Shown: positions 6,863 to 14,706, counted from the first letter of the stretch. The stretch is DNA of 14,955 nucleotides from RZYP01 sp050256135 (GCA_050256135.1 JBFWIF010000057.1:1-14955), one strand, 5' to 3'. Translations and numbers: made by a program. Notes: generated by a model from the sequence alone, not told the origin.

Positions 6863-7747
6863 TTGAAACTAAAGGGATATATAGGGCCGGCTTATTTAAC
6901 AATAGCTGCAAGTATCTGGGGCGGTATGTATGTCGTAAGCAAGGTTGTACTTGATATTGTTCCTCCATTGGAATTAGTGTGGCTAAGGTATTTGGTTGCC
7001 TTGGCTGCACTTATTTTGGTTGGCCTTGCAACAGGACAGTCTTGGCGAATAAATAAACGAGACATACCATTGTTAGCCGGTATTGGTATTATTGGTTATT
7101 TTTTTTCTATTTGGGCGCAGTTTTTTGGCACAAAGTATTCTTCAGCACAGATGGGGGCCGTTGTTACTTCTGCTACCCCTGCTTTTATGGTTCTTTTCGC
7201 TTACGCGATTTTAAAAGAAAAGATTACTGTTAAGAAATTAATATCAGTGTTTTTAGCTACCATAGGAGTTTTATTTGTTGTAGGCATTGGCGACGTAGAC
7301 AAAGACTTTCAATTAGGTGGAGTTGCTTTAGTATTTGCTGCTTTGTCGTGGGCATTGATGTCTGTACTTGTCAAAAAAGTTTCAAAAGAGTATTCTCAGC
7401 TTGTTGTTACAACATACGCCATTTTAGCGGCCACGATTTTCATCACCCCATTTTCTATAAGCCAATTCAAATACGATGAGTTGTATATGCTGTTGCAGCC
7501 TACTGTTATTTTAGGTGTTTTATATATAGGCGTGGCTGCTACTGCTATTGCATTTCTTTTTTGGAATAAGGGGATGCAGCTCGTTGACGCTAGTCGCGGC
7601 GGTGTATATTTCTTTTTTCAGCCTTTAGTAGGAACATTTTTAGGGTGGTTTTTTCTTGATGAGCGAATTGGTTTTGGTTTTTGCATAGGCGCTTTTTTAA
7701 TTTTGAGCGGAGTATTGTTGGCAGTAAAAGCTGAAAAGTATCAATAA
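6863..7747 (+). CDS. EamA/DMT-family inner-membrane transporter
   Basis: The 294-residue product has the tandem EamA layout of drug/metabolite transporters: about ten hydrophobic helices in two repeats. Each repeat begins near a conserved entry motif: ASIWGGMYVVSK with ELVWLRYLVA (about 10-50), and AALSWALMSVLVKKVSK (about 156-172). The second repeat ends in FFFQPLVGTFLGWFFLDE and GAFLILSGVLLA. Family members export amino acids, nucleotides or drugs; the substrate cannot be read here. The start is set at TTG 6863, eight bases after AAAGGGG (6848-6854). The in-frame GTG at 6842 lies before that ribosome binding site and would add seven residues with no site of its own. It appears to be a single-gene unit. 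Confidence 0.85.
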   Translation: MKLKGYIGPAYLTIAASIWGGMYVVSKVVLDIVPPLELVWLRYLVALAALILVGLATGQSWRINKRDIPLLAGIGIIGYFFSIWAQFFGTKYSSAQMGAVVTSATPAFMVLFAYAILKEKITVKKLISVFLATIGVLFVVGIGDVDKDFQLGGVALVFAALSWALMSVLVKKVSKEYSQLVVTTYAILAATIFITPFSISQFKYDELYMLLQPTVILGVLYIGVAATAIAFLFWNKGMQLVDASRGGVYFFFQPLVGTFLGWFFLDERIGFGFCIGAFLILSGVLLAVKAEKYQ

Positions 7748-7781
7748 GTTCTTAGTAGTAAATTAAATTAACTTGTTCCCT

Positions 7782-7810
7782 TTGAAGATTAGCAAAACAT
7801 AGAGTATAAT
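7782..7810 (+). promoter_or_regulatory. Sigma-A-type promoter of the LivK-type gene
   Basis: TTGAAG (7782-7787), a 17-base spacer and a perfect TATAAT (7805-7810) give a good promoter 97 bases before the ATG at 7907, so the transcript should have a leader of roughly 90 bases. Confidence 0.65.
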
Positions 7811-7835
7811 ATATACTAACTCATATTTTCGTATA

Positions 7836-7874
7836 TTAAATAAGGCTGCAGCATAAGGGAGCTCCTTTATTTAA
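7836..7874 (+). promoter_or_regulatory. Hairpin in the leader of the LivK-type gene
   Basis: TTAAATAAGG (7836-7845) can pair with CCTTTATTTAA (7864-7874) with one bulged T, around an 18-base loop. There is no T run after it, so it is not a terminator. It ends 18 bases before the ribosome binding site and may only stabilise the message. Confidence 0.25.
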
Positions 7875-7906
7875 AAATTAATAATTTGTATTCGAGGGGG
7901 AGAAAG

Positions 7907-9073
7907 ATGTTAAAAAGAACCAAAATAATTACTTCTTTTGCCATTGCTTCCGTTCTGGTTACCAGTCTGGTTGCTGGTTGTGGATCTAAAGCGGACAAGG
8001 ATATAAAAATAGGCATGGTATACGAATTGACCGGCAATACCGCTTCCTATGGGACATCGGCTGCTAATGGGGCAAAACTTGCTTTTAAAGAGATAAACGC
8101 AAGTGGTGGTGTTTTAGGAAAACAGATTATGATTGTTTCTGCTGATAATAAAGGGGAACCATCTGAATCAGCAAATGCTATGTCCAAGGTAATTAATCAG
8201 GATAAAGTGGTGGCTGTAACTGGATTTACTGTAAGTTCCTGCGGTATTGCGGCCTCGGCAGTTGCAGAAGCGAATAAGATTCCATTTGTCGCGGCAGCAA
8301 CAGTTAATCCAAAGGTGACTTTTGATGAAAGAACGGGTAAAGTCAAAAACTATACTTTCAGGGCATGCTTCATTGATTCCTTCCAAGGAACTGTTGGTGC
8401 TAACTTTGCATTAAATGGATTAAAGGCCGCTAAAACGGCTATCATGACTGATAGTTCCAGCGATTACAGCAAAGGCTTAACGGAGATTTTCAGAAGTACG
8501 TATGTTAAGCTGGGTGGAAAAATCGTTGCTGAAGAATCATATTTGCAAAAAGATCAAGACTACAAGCCGATTTTGACTAAAATTAAAGCTCAAAATCCTG
8601 ATTTGTTATATATCCCTGGTTATTATGAAGATGTTGGTAAAATTATTAAACAGGCTCGTGAACTTGGTATGACAATTCCTGTTCTGGGCGCTGATGCCTG
8701 GGATTCTCCTGTGCTAGTAGAAATGGGAGGAGCTCAACCTTTAAATAATACCTATTTCACTAATTTCTATTCCATTGAAGACAAAAACCCAGTGTCTAAT
8801 GCTTTTGTAGAAGCGTATAAGAAAGAATATGGCCAAACACCAGACTCAATGGCTGCTATGGGCTATGATGCTGCCAAATTATTGGTTGATGCTATTAAGC
8901 GCGCAAACAGCACTGATGCCAATAAAATTAAGGAAGCTCTTGCTGCAACTAAAAAATTTAGCAGCGTTAGTGGTGAAATGAGTTTAAATGATAGACATGA
9001 TGCGGTAAGAGGTGTTGTAATTATTGAACTGAAAGATGGGAAACAAGTCTATAAAGAAACAGTAAAACCATAA
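7907..9073 (+). CDS. Branched-chain amino acid ABC transporter substrate-binding lipoprotein (LivK-like)
   Basis: The 388-residue product begins with a lipoprotein signal peptide: positive KRTK, a hydrophobic stretch, then the lipobox LVAGC with C25 as lipidated residue. The mature part is a type-1 periplasmic-binding fold of the LivJ/LivK class: IKIGMVYELTGNTASYGTSA near the N terminus (core GMVYELTGNTASYG), KVVAVTGFTVSSCGIAAS (substrate Ser/Thr region), DSSSDYSKGL, PVLGADAWDSP and AAMGYDAAKLLVDAI. Such proteins capture branched-chain or related amino acids outside the membrane. The start is ATG 7907 after GAGGGGGAG; an upstream in-frame TTG at 7886 precedes the ribosome binding site. No livH, livM, livG or livF genes are adjacent, so it is an orphan component here. 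Confidence 0.9.
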   Translation: MLKRTKIITSFAIASVLVTSLVAGCGSKADKDIKIGMVYELTGNTASYGTSAANGAKLAFKEINASGGVLGKQIMIVSADNKGEPSESANAMSKVINQDKVVAVTGFTVSSCGIAASAVAEANKIPFVAAATVNPKVTFDERTGKVKNYTFRACFIDSFQGTVGANFALNGLKAAKTAIMTDSSSDYSKGLTEIFRSTYVKLGGKIVAEESYLQKDQDYKPILTKIKAQNPDLLYIPGYYEDVGKIIKQARELGMTIPVLGADAWDSPVLVEMGGAQPLNNTYFTNFYSIEDKNPVSNAFVEAYKKEYGQTPDSMAAMGYDAAKLLVDAIKRANSTDANKIKEALAATKKFSSVSGEMSLNDRHDAVRGVVIIELKDGKQVYKETVKP

Positions 9074-9103
9074 GAATTTAGTTTTTTGTTATTTAGAACC
9101 TTT

Positions 9104-9137
9104 AAAGAGCCTGGCAATCTTGTCAGGCTCTTTTTTT
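9104..9137 (+). terminator. Intrinsic terminator after the LivK-type gene
   Basis: AAAGAGCCTGGC (9104-9115) pairs with the segment 9122-9133 (one G-U pair) around a six-base loop and is followed by a run of T to 9137. It ends the single-gene unit 30 bases after its stop codon. Confidence 0.88.
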
Positions 9138-9260
9138 AATGGTGAAAATAAAATCAATAAATATAGCAGGAGTTTAATATATTGTATGGAAATAGCATAA
9201 ATAAGAAATTGAATATTAAGAAAATATAAAAAATATTTAACGGAAGCTGGGGAGATGTAA

Positions 9261-11057
9261 ATGGCAAATAGAAAAGACATCTCTATTCCAATCGAGATTA
9301 CAACTGCTGCGTCTTTCTTTCTCATGGTGATAACTAATATTATGGCTAATTTTCTTCCTATAAATGGAATTAGAACAGGACAGATTTTGGATTTTTATCC
9401 AAATTTGTTTGCGCCTGCAGCTGTGACATTCTTAATTTGGGGTTTAATTTACATGCTTTTGGCTGGCTATGTTTTTTATCAGCTAGGGTTGTTTCAAGGT
9501 AAAATAAATATTGCAGAAGCAGCATTTTCCAATAAAATCAGATTGGCCTTTATCATATCCTCTTTTGCAAATTCATTGTGGATAGTAGCATGGCATTATT
9601 TACAGATAATGCTTTCTATGCTATTTATTACGATCATATTCATTTGCTTAGGATATATCTTTCACAAGATTCGTGAATATCAATTTTCTTTAGATAAAAG
9701 AATGTTTATTCAAATTCCATTCAGTGTGTATTTTGCTTGGATTACGGTAGCACTGATTGCTAATTTTGCAGTGCTTGCAGTAAGCAGGCAATGGCATAAT
9801 TTCCTTTTTGCGGAAAGCGCTTGGACGGTTATATTAATTGTGCTTGGTTCGTTATTCGGTGCTTTTATAGTATACCGTTATAAAGACGTTGTTTATGGCA
9901 TGGTTTTGATTTGGGGTTATGCTGGAATTCTAATCAGGCATTTGTCAGTTGACGATTTCAACCGTCAATACCCAATGATTATTGCTGCCGTAATAGGAAG
10001 CTTGTTATTATTGATTTTGTTTGTATTTTATATTTTATTAGCCAGTAAAAAAAACATACTTTTTGATTTTATAAAGACACAAGGAGGTTATATGGGGATC
10101 GCTGCTGATAAAAAAATAAAATTGCCTATTTTAAAAATACTTCTGACTCTTTTTATTGTGGTAAATGTCGTTTTGTTGGCAACAAGCTACTATTTTTACA
10201 ATGTTATTATGATGTATAGTCATACAAATGCATATTCTGCTATTGATTATCAAAAGGAGATTAAAGAGTTAGGTTATGATTATAGCAATTTGAATGCGGC
10301 AGAAAAAGAATATGTAGATATCAAATCAAATTTCGGTTACAACTTAAAAGGTATATTTATAAAAAATCCGCAGGAAAGTAAGAACACAATTATTTTAGTT
10401 CATGGCATAGGCAGAGATAAAGAATGGAGCATTATGAAATATGGTCCGCTCTTCTTCAATAATGGCTTTAATATTTTTGCCTATGACGGTAGAAATCACG
10501 GGGGCAGCGGTGGAGAATATCCAACCTATGGCTTTTTTGAAAGTGATGATTTGGAAAAATGCATCGCGTATGTAAAAAATAGAAAAAAGAACGCTGTAAT
10601 TGGCCTCCATGGGGAATCCATGGGTGCCGCTGTTTCGTTGCTTTGGGCAGCTAAGTATGATAATAAAGGTGTTTTTTTTCTTATTGAAGACTGCGGATAC
10701 TCAGATCTATATAATCTTTATTATGAACGTTTAGCGGACTATCAGGTTCCGAAATTCGTACGCCCTAGTATCTTATATTACACTAGTTTTTTCTGTAAAA
10801 CATTTTCTGGTTTTAGTCTAAGCGACGTTTCTCCGATTAAAAACATTGGTAAGATTACGATTCCAGTTTTATTTATTCATGGCGATGCAGATAATTTTGT
10901 TATGCCGGAAATGGCTAAAGATATGTTCAATAGCAAAATAGGTTTGAAAGAGTTATATTTGACGCCTGGAGCTGGGCATGCAAAATCTATTAATATTGAT
11001 GTGAAGGAATATGAAAAAAAGACAGCAGAATTTTATGATGATTTTATCAGCCAATAA
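9261..11057 (+). CDS. TspO-like membrane protein fused in frame to an alpha/beta hydrolase
   Basis: One open frame of 598 codons, with GGGGAG seven bases before the ATG. Residues 1 to about 265 form an eight- to ten-helix membrane region like tryptophan-rich sensory (TspO/MBR-related) proteins: PNLFAPAAVTFLIWGLIYMLLAGYV (core FAPAAVTFLIWGLIY), FANSLWIVAWHY and FAWITVALIAN. Residues 278-598 form a separate protein with its own N-terminal membrane helix (about 285-312). A serine hydrolase fold follows, with ILVHGIGRD (oxyanion region) and a likely triad Ser453 (GESMG), Asp544 (HGDADNFV) and His573 (GAGHAKS). Each half has the length of a normal free-standing gene. A perfect AGGAGG and an in-frame ATG at 10092 sit at the junction. 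It may therefore be a recent stop-codon-loss fusion making both a 598- and a 321-residue product. Substrate unknown. It heads a likely three-gene operon. Confidence 0.8.
   Translation: MANRKDISIPIEITTAASFFLMVITNIMANFLPINGIRTGQILDFYPNLFAPAAVTFLIWGLIYMLLAGYVFYQLGLFQGKINIAEAAFSNKIRLAFIISSFANSLWIVAWHYLQIMLSMLFITIIFICLGYIFHKIREYQFSLDKRMFIQIPFSVYFAWITVALIANFAVLAVSRQWHNFLFAESAWTVILIVLGSLFGAFIVYRYKDVVYGMVLIWGYAGILIRHLSVDDFNRQYPMIIAAVIGSLLLLILFVFYILLASKKNILFDFIKTQGGYMGIAADKKIKLPILKILLTLFIVVNVVLLATSYYFYNVIMMYSHTNAYSAIDYQKEIKELGYDYSNLNAAEKEYVDIKSNFGYNLKGIFIKNPQESKNTIILVHGIGRDKEWSIMKYGPLFFNNGFNIFAYDGRNHGGSGGEYPTYGFFESDDLEKCIAYVKNRKKNAVIGLHGESMGAAVSLLWAAKYDNKGVFFLIEDCGYSDLYNLYYERLADYQVPKFVRPSILYYTSFFCKTFSGFSLSDVSPIKNIGKITIPVLFIHGDADNFVMPEMAKDMFNSKIGLKELYLTPGAGHAKSINIDVKEYEKKTAEFYDDFISQ
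10083..10094 (+). promoter_or_regulatory. Internal ribosome binding site and in-frame start inside the fusion gene
   Basis: GGAGG (10083-10087, preceded by AA) lies four bases before ATG 10092-10094, in the same frame as the 598-codon gene. Initiation here would give a 321-residue membrane-anchored alpha/beta hydrolase, the usual size of that family. This is the strongest sign that two genes were once separate at this point. Confidence 0.6.
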
Positions 11058-11101
11058 AATACTGAATCTAAAATTATGATAATAACAAGGAGGTGGCTGC
11101 A

Positions 11102-11761
11102 ATGCGGTTTAAAAATAGGCATGATGCAGGAGTTCAATTAGCAGAATTATTGCAAAAATATGCCAGTAATGATTTAGTTGTGTATGCTTTGCCAAGAGGT
11201 GGGGTTCCTCTTGGTGTTGAAATAGCCCAAAAACTGCAGGCACCATTTGATTTAATAATTACAAAGAAAATAGGGCATCCAGGAAATCCAGAGTATGCAC
11301 TATGCGCCATTGCTGAAGATGGGGATCCGGTCTGCAACCAGCAAGAAATGGATTATATCGATGAAAATTGGCTGCAAGAAGAAATCCATAGAGTGCGTGC
11401 TGAGATAAAAAGACGGCGCGAAAAATACTTTGGGGAGAAAACTCATCCCAATATTGCGGGTAAAACAGCAATTATTGTAGATGATGGTATTGCGACAGGA
11501 TACACAATGTTAGCGGCTATCAATGAAATAAAAAATAGAAAACCAGAAAAAATAGTGGTGGCAATTCCTGTTACACCTGCGGATACAGCAAAAGAGCTAA
11601 GAAAAATTATTGATGACCTAATTTCCGTAGAAATAGACGAGTTTTATCTTGGCGCTGTAGGTGCTTATTATGATGATTTTAGCCAAGTTGAGGACGAAGA
11701 TGTTGTTCATCTGATAAAATCTTTGGAAGAAAAAAGAGATGATGAAAATGAAGAAAGTTGA
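11102..11761 (+). CDS. Phosphoribosyltransferase-family protein
   Basis: The 219-residue product has the type-I phosphoribosyltransferase fold: the early VVYALPRGGVPLGVEIAQ (core PRGGVPLG), the ITKKIGHPGNPEYALCAI flexible-loop region (core KKIGHPGNPEYA) and the PRPP-binding loop VDDGIATG with D127, D128 and G133. This branch is usually annotated only as 'phosphoribosyltransferase'; its nucleobase or other acceptor is not known and not visible here. The start is ATG 11102, eight bases after AAGGAGG (11087-11093); an in-frame GTG at 11093 overlaps that site. The gene lies 44 bases after the fusion gene, and its last 23 bases overlap the next gene. Relatives in other bacteria, such as mycobacterial Rv0571c, carry a dienelactone-hydrolase-like domain on the same chain, which fits this pairing. 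Confidence 0.88.
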   Translation: MRFKNRHDAGVQLAELLQKYASNDLVVYALPRGGVPLGVEIAQKLQAPFDLIITKKIGHPGNPEYALCAIAEDGDPVCNQQEMDYIDENWLQEEIHRVRAEIKRRREKYFGEKTHPNIAGKTAIIVDDGIATGYTMLAAINEIKNRKPEKIVVAIPVTPADTAKELRKIIDDLISVEIDEFYLGAVGAYYDDFSQVEDEDVVHLIKSLEEKRDDENEES

Positions 11762-12398
11762 AAAACATGAAAAAATAGTACTTATAAATGATGGCGCAAA
11801 AATTATAGAAGGCGCGCTTACGATTCCAAAAGAAGCAAATGGCATAGTTGTATTTGCACACGGCAGCGGAAGCAGCAGATATAGCGTACGTAATAATTAT
11901 GTTGCGGCGTCAATTCGAAAGCATAACCTTGCCACCTTTCTTCTTGATTTATTGACACCGGAGGAAGATGGTGATTATGCTAAAAGATTTGATATCAATT
12001 TATTGGCACATAGGTTGTCTCTTGTTACAAAGTGGTTGAAGGAACAACCGGACACCAAAAATCTCAAAATAGGATATTTCGGAGCCAGTACCGGTGCTGC
12101 TGCTGCCATTCAGAGTGCTGCTGACAATATGAATATGATATACGCAATTGTATCACGAGGTGGCAGGCCTGACTTAGCAATGTCTTATCTGGACAAAATA
12201 AGTTGTCCTACTTTGTTTATAGTAGGAGGCAATGATGAAATTGTCATAGAATTAAATAAAAAAGCTTACAATAAGTTGAAGTGTGATAAAAAACTTGAAA
12301 TAGTAAAAGGGGCAACTCATCTTTTTGAAGAACAGGGTACTTTAGAGCAGGTGGCTATATTAGCAGAACAATGGTTTAAAAAATATCTCGCAATATAA
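11739..12398 (+). CDS. Dienelactone-hydrolase-family alpha/beta hydrolase
   Basis: The 219-residue cytosolic-looking protein has a complete alpha/beta hydrolase triad: Ser117 in the nucleophile elbow GASTG, Asp166 in VGGNDEIV and His194 in GATHLFEE. The oxyanion region is FAHGSGSSRYS. It resembles the DLH-like hydrolases found next to or fused to phosphoribosyltransferases. The natural substrate is unknown; it should not be read as a true dienelactone hydrolase, because no chlorocatechol pathway gene is near. The ATG at 11739 overlaps the PRTase gene by 23 bases with GGAAG nine bases upstream; ATGs at 11742 and 11748 are alternatives. The overlap implies coupled translation. The operon terminator follows five bases after the stop. 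Confidence 0.85.
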   Translation: MMKMKKVEKHEKIVLINDGAKIIEGALTIPKEANGIVVFAHGSGSSRYSVRNNYVAASIRKHNLATFLLDLLTPEEDGDYAKRFDINLLAHRLSLVTKWLKEQPDTKNLKIGYFGASTGAAAAIQSAADNMNMIYAIVSRGGRPDLAMSYLDKISCPTLFIVGGNDEIVIELNKKAYNKLKCDKKLEIVKGATHLFEEQGTLEQVAILAEQWFKKYLAI

Positions 12399-12402
12399 TA
12401 TT

Positions 12403-12443
12403 AAAACTGCAGCTGCTATGTAAATTAGCAGCTGCAGTTTTTT
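12403..12443. terminator. Bidirectional intrinsic terminator between convergent genes
   Basis: The arms 12403-12418 and 12426-12441 are a perfect 16-bp match (core ACTGCAGCTGCTA) around a seven-base loop. T runs on the right and A runs on the left give a U tract in both transcripts. It lies between the plus-strand hydrolase gene and the 3' end of the minus-strand small gene, whose stop codon touches it, so it probably serves both. Confidence 0.9.
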
Positions 12444-12792
12444 AACGAGTTTTCTTTGTAAATTTTTTCCTGTTCTCATTCTGAGGGTTTGTCATGTTTG
12501 GCATGTCGTGATGCAGACGGCCCTCATTTTTGGGTTCTTTCAAATTTTGATGTTCTCTCAATTCATCGCCTGGTTTGTAAGCGGTATCTGCAAGCGGAAC
12601 AGAGTAGGAGGAGTGTTCATCTTGGGAAAACTCTCTTTCACCTATATAGGTTGGACATGAAAGCCATGCCAATCCATCTTTCGTGTCAGCTTCTACAAAT
12701 AATAAGTTCAGACCACAAAAACCACATTTTTCGTCAGTTAAATCATAGATGGTAGCTTCTTTCAAGGGTCTAATGTGTTTCTTTGTTTTCAT
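12442..12792 (-). CDS. Small hypothetical protein with CxxC and a basic tail
   Basis: The 116-residue product starts at an ATG (minus strand, 12792) seven bases after a strong GGAGGTG site. An N-terminal ordered part carries EKCGFCGLNLLFVEAD (CxxC at C23 and C26) and a third Cys in WLSCPTYIGERE (about C46), which looks like a small metal-binding or zinc-ribbon-like knot lacking an obvious fourth Cys. The C-terminal half is hydrophilic and low in hydrophobic residues, with HH, NPQNENRKK and a Lys/Arg-rich end, so it is probably disordered and could bind nucleic acid. I do not recognise the family. A frame open on the opposite strand (12489-12755) lacks a ribosome binding site and is a shadow. 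Confidence 0.7.
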   Translation of the reverse strand: MKTKKHIRPLKEATIYDLTDEKCGFCGLNLLFVEADTKDGLAWLSCPTYIGEREFSQDEHSSYSVPLADTAYKPGDELREHQNLKEPKNEGRLHHDMPNMTNPQNENRKKFTKKTR

Positions 12793-12842
12793 AGTGACAC
12801 CTCCTGAAATATCTGTTTCAACTCAAATCTCTTGCTAGTTAT

Positions 12843-12871
12843 ATAACAACATATTTTCAGAAAATTGTCAA
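12843..12871 (-). promoter_or_regulatory. Promoter of the small minus-strand gene
   Basis: On the minus strand a perfect TTGACA (complement of 12866-12871), a 17-base spacer and TGTTAT (complement of 12843-12848) form a good sigma-A-type promoter. It starts about 50 bases before the ATG at 12792 and lies in the 95-base gap after the kinase gene, so the small gene can be transcribed on its own. Confidence 0.55.
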
Positions 12872-12887
12872 CATTCTATTGGGTAAT

Positions 12888-14456
12888 CTAGTTATTCTTT
12901 AGTGGACATGAACAACTTTCAGCCGTCATCCTTTTATGAAGTTCAATGTTCGCTTCGTGCTTTGATGGCGGGAAAATATTACCGCCGATAAATTCCCTAA
13001 GTATTGAATTAAATGGCAGTTGAGATAAATCTAATGGCTTAAAAAATGACAGAAGTCTCAAAAGACGCAACTGCGTTGCATAATGCGTACTGTCAGGCTG
13101 TACCTTTTTTAAGGCGCATTCAGCAAAAGTTCTGAGTGCGTTCATTTCATAAAGAAGGCTTGAATTAAACATTACATCGCATTCTTCCTGATATTTAAAG
13201 ATATGTTTATCTTCACCGCGTCTTACACTCGGCCACTGTGATAAAGTTCTTTCTGGTGACAGAGCTCTGAATTGATCATCTCGTACTATTCTGCGGATAA
13301 GTCTTACTTCCGTTGTTGGTACTCTATTCATGTAATCGATATTCAGACCAAATAGAGCACTGACGTAAATTTTAAAAAACACGCTTTTTGTAAGATTGGC
13401 AATCAAAGCAGGATTTAAGGCGTGAATACCTTCGATTACAAGAATTTCTGATGGCCCCAGTTTAAGGGTGCGTGTTTTGGGAGAGCGCATGCCGGAGACA
13501 AAATCGAAGATAGGGGTCTCAACGGTTTCACCTTTTATGAGCTGCTCAATTTGTTTATCTAATAGATCAAGATCTAATGCTTCTAAAGTATCAAAATCAT
13601 AATTGCCATCTTCGTCCGTAGGTGTTTGTTCACGATCTAGAAAATAGTCATCAAGTGCTAATGGCACTGGTGTAAGACCATTTACTTTCAGTTGGGTAGA
13701 AAGCCTATGTGCAAAAGTTGTTTTTCCAGAAGAAGAAGGCCCAGCAATAAGAACTACGCGTACAGCTCTTCTTTCACGCAAAATCATATCCGCTATATCA
13801 GCAATTTCTTTTTCTTGCAAAGCTTCAGCAATATTTATTAATTCAAGATGGCGACCTTCAGCTATATAACGATTTGCGTCAGTAACCATTTCTATATTTA
13901 TATTTGCTAGCCAACGTTGTGATTTGGCATAAGTTGCAGCAAGCCTTTGAGGCATTGTAAAAGGGCTGTTCAGTTCTGACTTATTCTGAAGAAAATCAAC
14001 TACATAACCTGAAGAAAAAGGAATAATTCTGAATAAATCAACCATGGAACTTCTTGTATTAGCTGGATGAATTGATTTAATCGTCATGTTGTCTACTTTG
14101 TACTGATAATATCCATCTTTATCCTCAATCAAATAAATTGGTTTGTCAGCTTGTATCCATTCTCGTAGTTTGAGGTCAATTTTTCGGACTTCGCGTTCAG
14201 ATAATGCAGAACCTGCAAGCTGGCAAAATACTCCTTCTTGAATAGAACAGACAGTTTCGAATGTTTCACCTGGGAATAACTCATCAGTTACTTTTATAAG
14301 GCCTAATTTTACGGTTTGCCGATCTTGGCGCAAATGTGTTTCAAGCATTCTACCACCTTCGCTTCTTAATAAGATACTTGCTAATTCTACGCCGATGGCA
14401 CAAAGTCCTTTATATAAATTTTGATATATTGCTATTAGTAAAGGCATTTTTGCCAT
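12888..14456 (-). CDS. Nucleoside kinase, uridine-kinase (PRK/Udk) family
   Basis: The product (up to 522 residues) has a phosphoribulokinase/uridine kinase domain in its middle. The Walker A is GPSSSGKT (G239-T246), followed by the VPLALDDYFLDRE substrate region (core LALDDYFLDR), FDFVSGMRS and the strand EILVIEGIHALNP (core VIEGIHALNP). The longer N-terminal half is the kind of extra domain seen in the 500-residue-plus Firmicutes 'nucleoside kinase' proteins; I cannot confirm a TGS fold by eye. It probably phosphorylates a nucleoside with ATP or GTP; the substrate is not known. The start is uncertain. ATG 14456 opens the longest frame but has no ribosome binding site, whereas ATG 14348 (486 residues) is preceded by AAGGTGG. 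Transcription is divergent from the M20 peptidase gene. Confidence 0.82.
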   Translation of the reverse strand: MAKMPLLIAIYQNLYKGLCAIGVELASILLRSEGGRMLETHLRQDRQTVKLGLIKVTDELFPGETFETVCSIQEGVFCQLAGSALSEREVRKIDLKLREWIQADKPIYLIEDKDGYYQYKVDNMTIKSIHPANTRSSMVDLFRIIPFSSGYVVDFLQNKSELNSPFTMPQRLAATYAKSQRWLANINIEMVTDANRYIAEGRHLELINIAEALQEKEIADIADMILRERRAVRVVLIAGPSSSGKTTFAHRLSTQLKVNGLTPVPLALDDYFLDREQTPTDEDGNYDFDTLEALDLDLLDKQIEQLIKGETVETPIFDFVSGMRSPKTRTLKLGPSEILVIEGIHALNPALIANLTKSVFFKIYVSALFGLNIDYMNRVPTTEVRLIRRIVRDDQFRALSPERTLSQWPSVRRGEDKHIFKYQEECDVMFNSSLLYEMNALRTFAECALKKVQPDSTHYATQLRLLRLLSFFKPLDLSQLPFNSILREFIGGNIFPPSKHEANIELHKRMTAESCSCPLKNN

Positions 14457-14675
14457 AAACTATGTGGAGAAATGGAGAAGAGGAATAGACAACTTGTTAA
14501 AAAAAGCATTGTTTGTGCTCTAATCAAGATTATTGAACTATAAAAAGCAATGAAAGTTAATGCAAAGTATTTGGTGTAATTATTCAGGTTGAAGTTTTAA
14601 ATGTATAGATATTGATTTAAAAAGTTAGCATACATAAAAACATTTTTAGAAAAAGTTATAAGAGGTGACAATCGC

Positions 14676-14706
14676 TTAGACAATAAACAACACAATGTGC
14701 TATAAT
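14676..14706 (+). promoter_or_regulatory. Likely promoter of the M20 peptidase gene
   Basis: A perfect TATAAT (14701-14706) is preceded, with a 19-base spacer, by TTAGAC (14676-14681). The start codon at 14752 has GGGGG seven bases upstream. The rest of the 295-base divergent gap (14457-14751) is AT-rich, and I see no gene or clear structure in it. Confidence 0.45.

Noticed and set aside
12489..12755. Plus-strand open frame opposite the small minus-strand gene
   Set aside because: No ribosome binding site or recognisable domain. The minus-strand gene has a perfect ribosome binding site, a promoter and protein-like composition.
14480..14530. Weak hairpin AGCA...TGCT followed by a T run on the minus strand upstream of the kinase gene
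   Set aside because: The stem is only four base pairs plus a wobble pair and lies in AT-rich sequence, too weak to call a terminator or attenuator.
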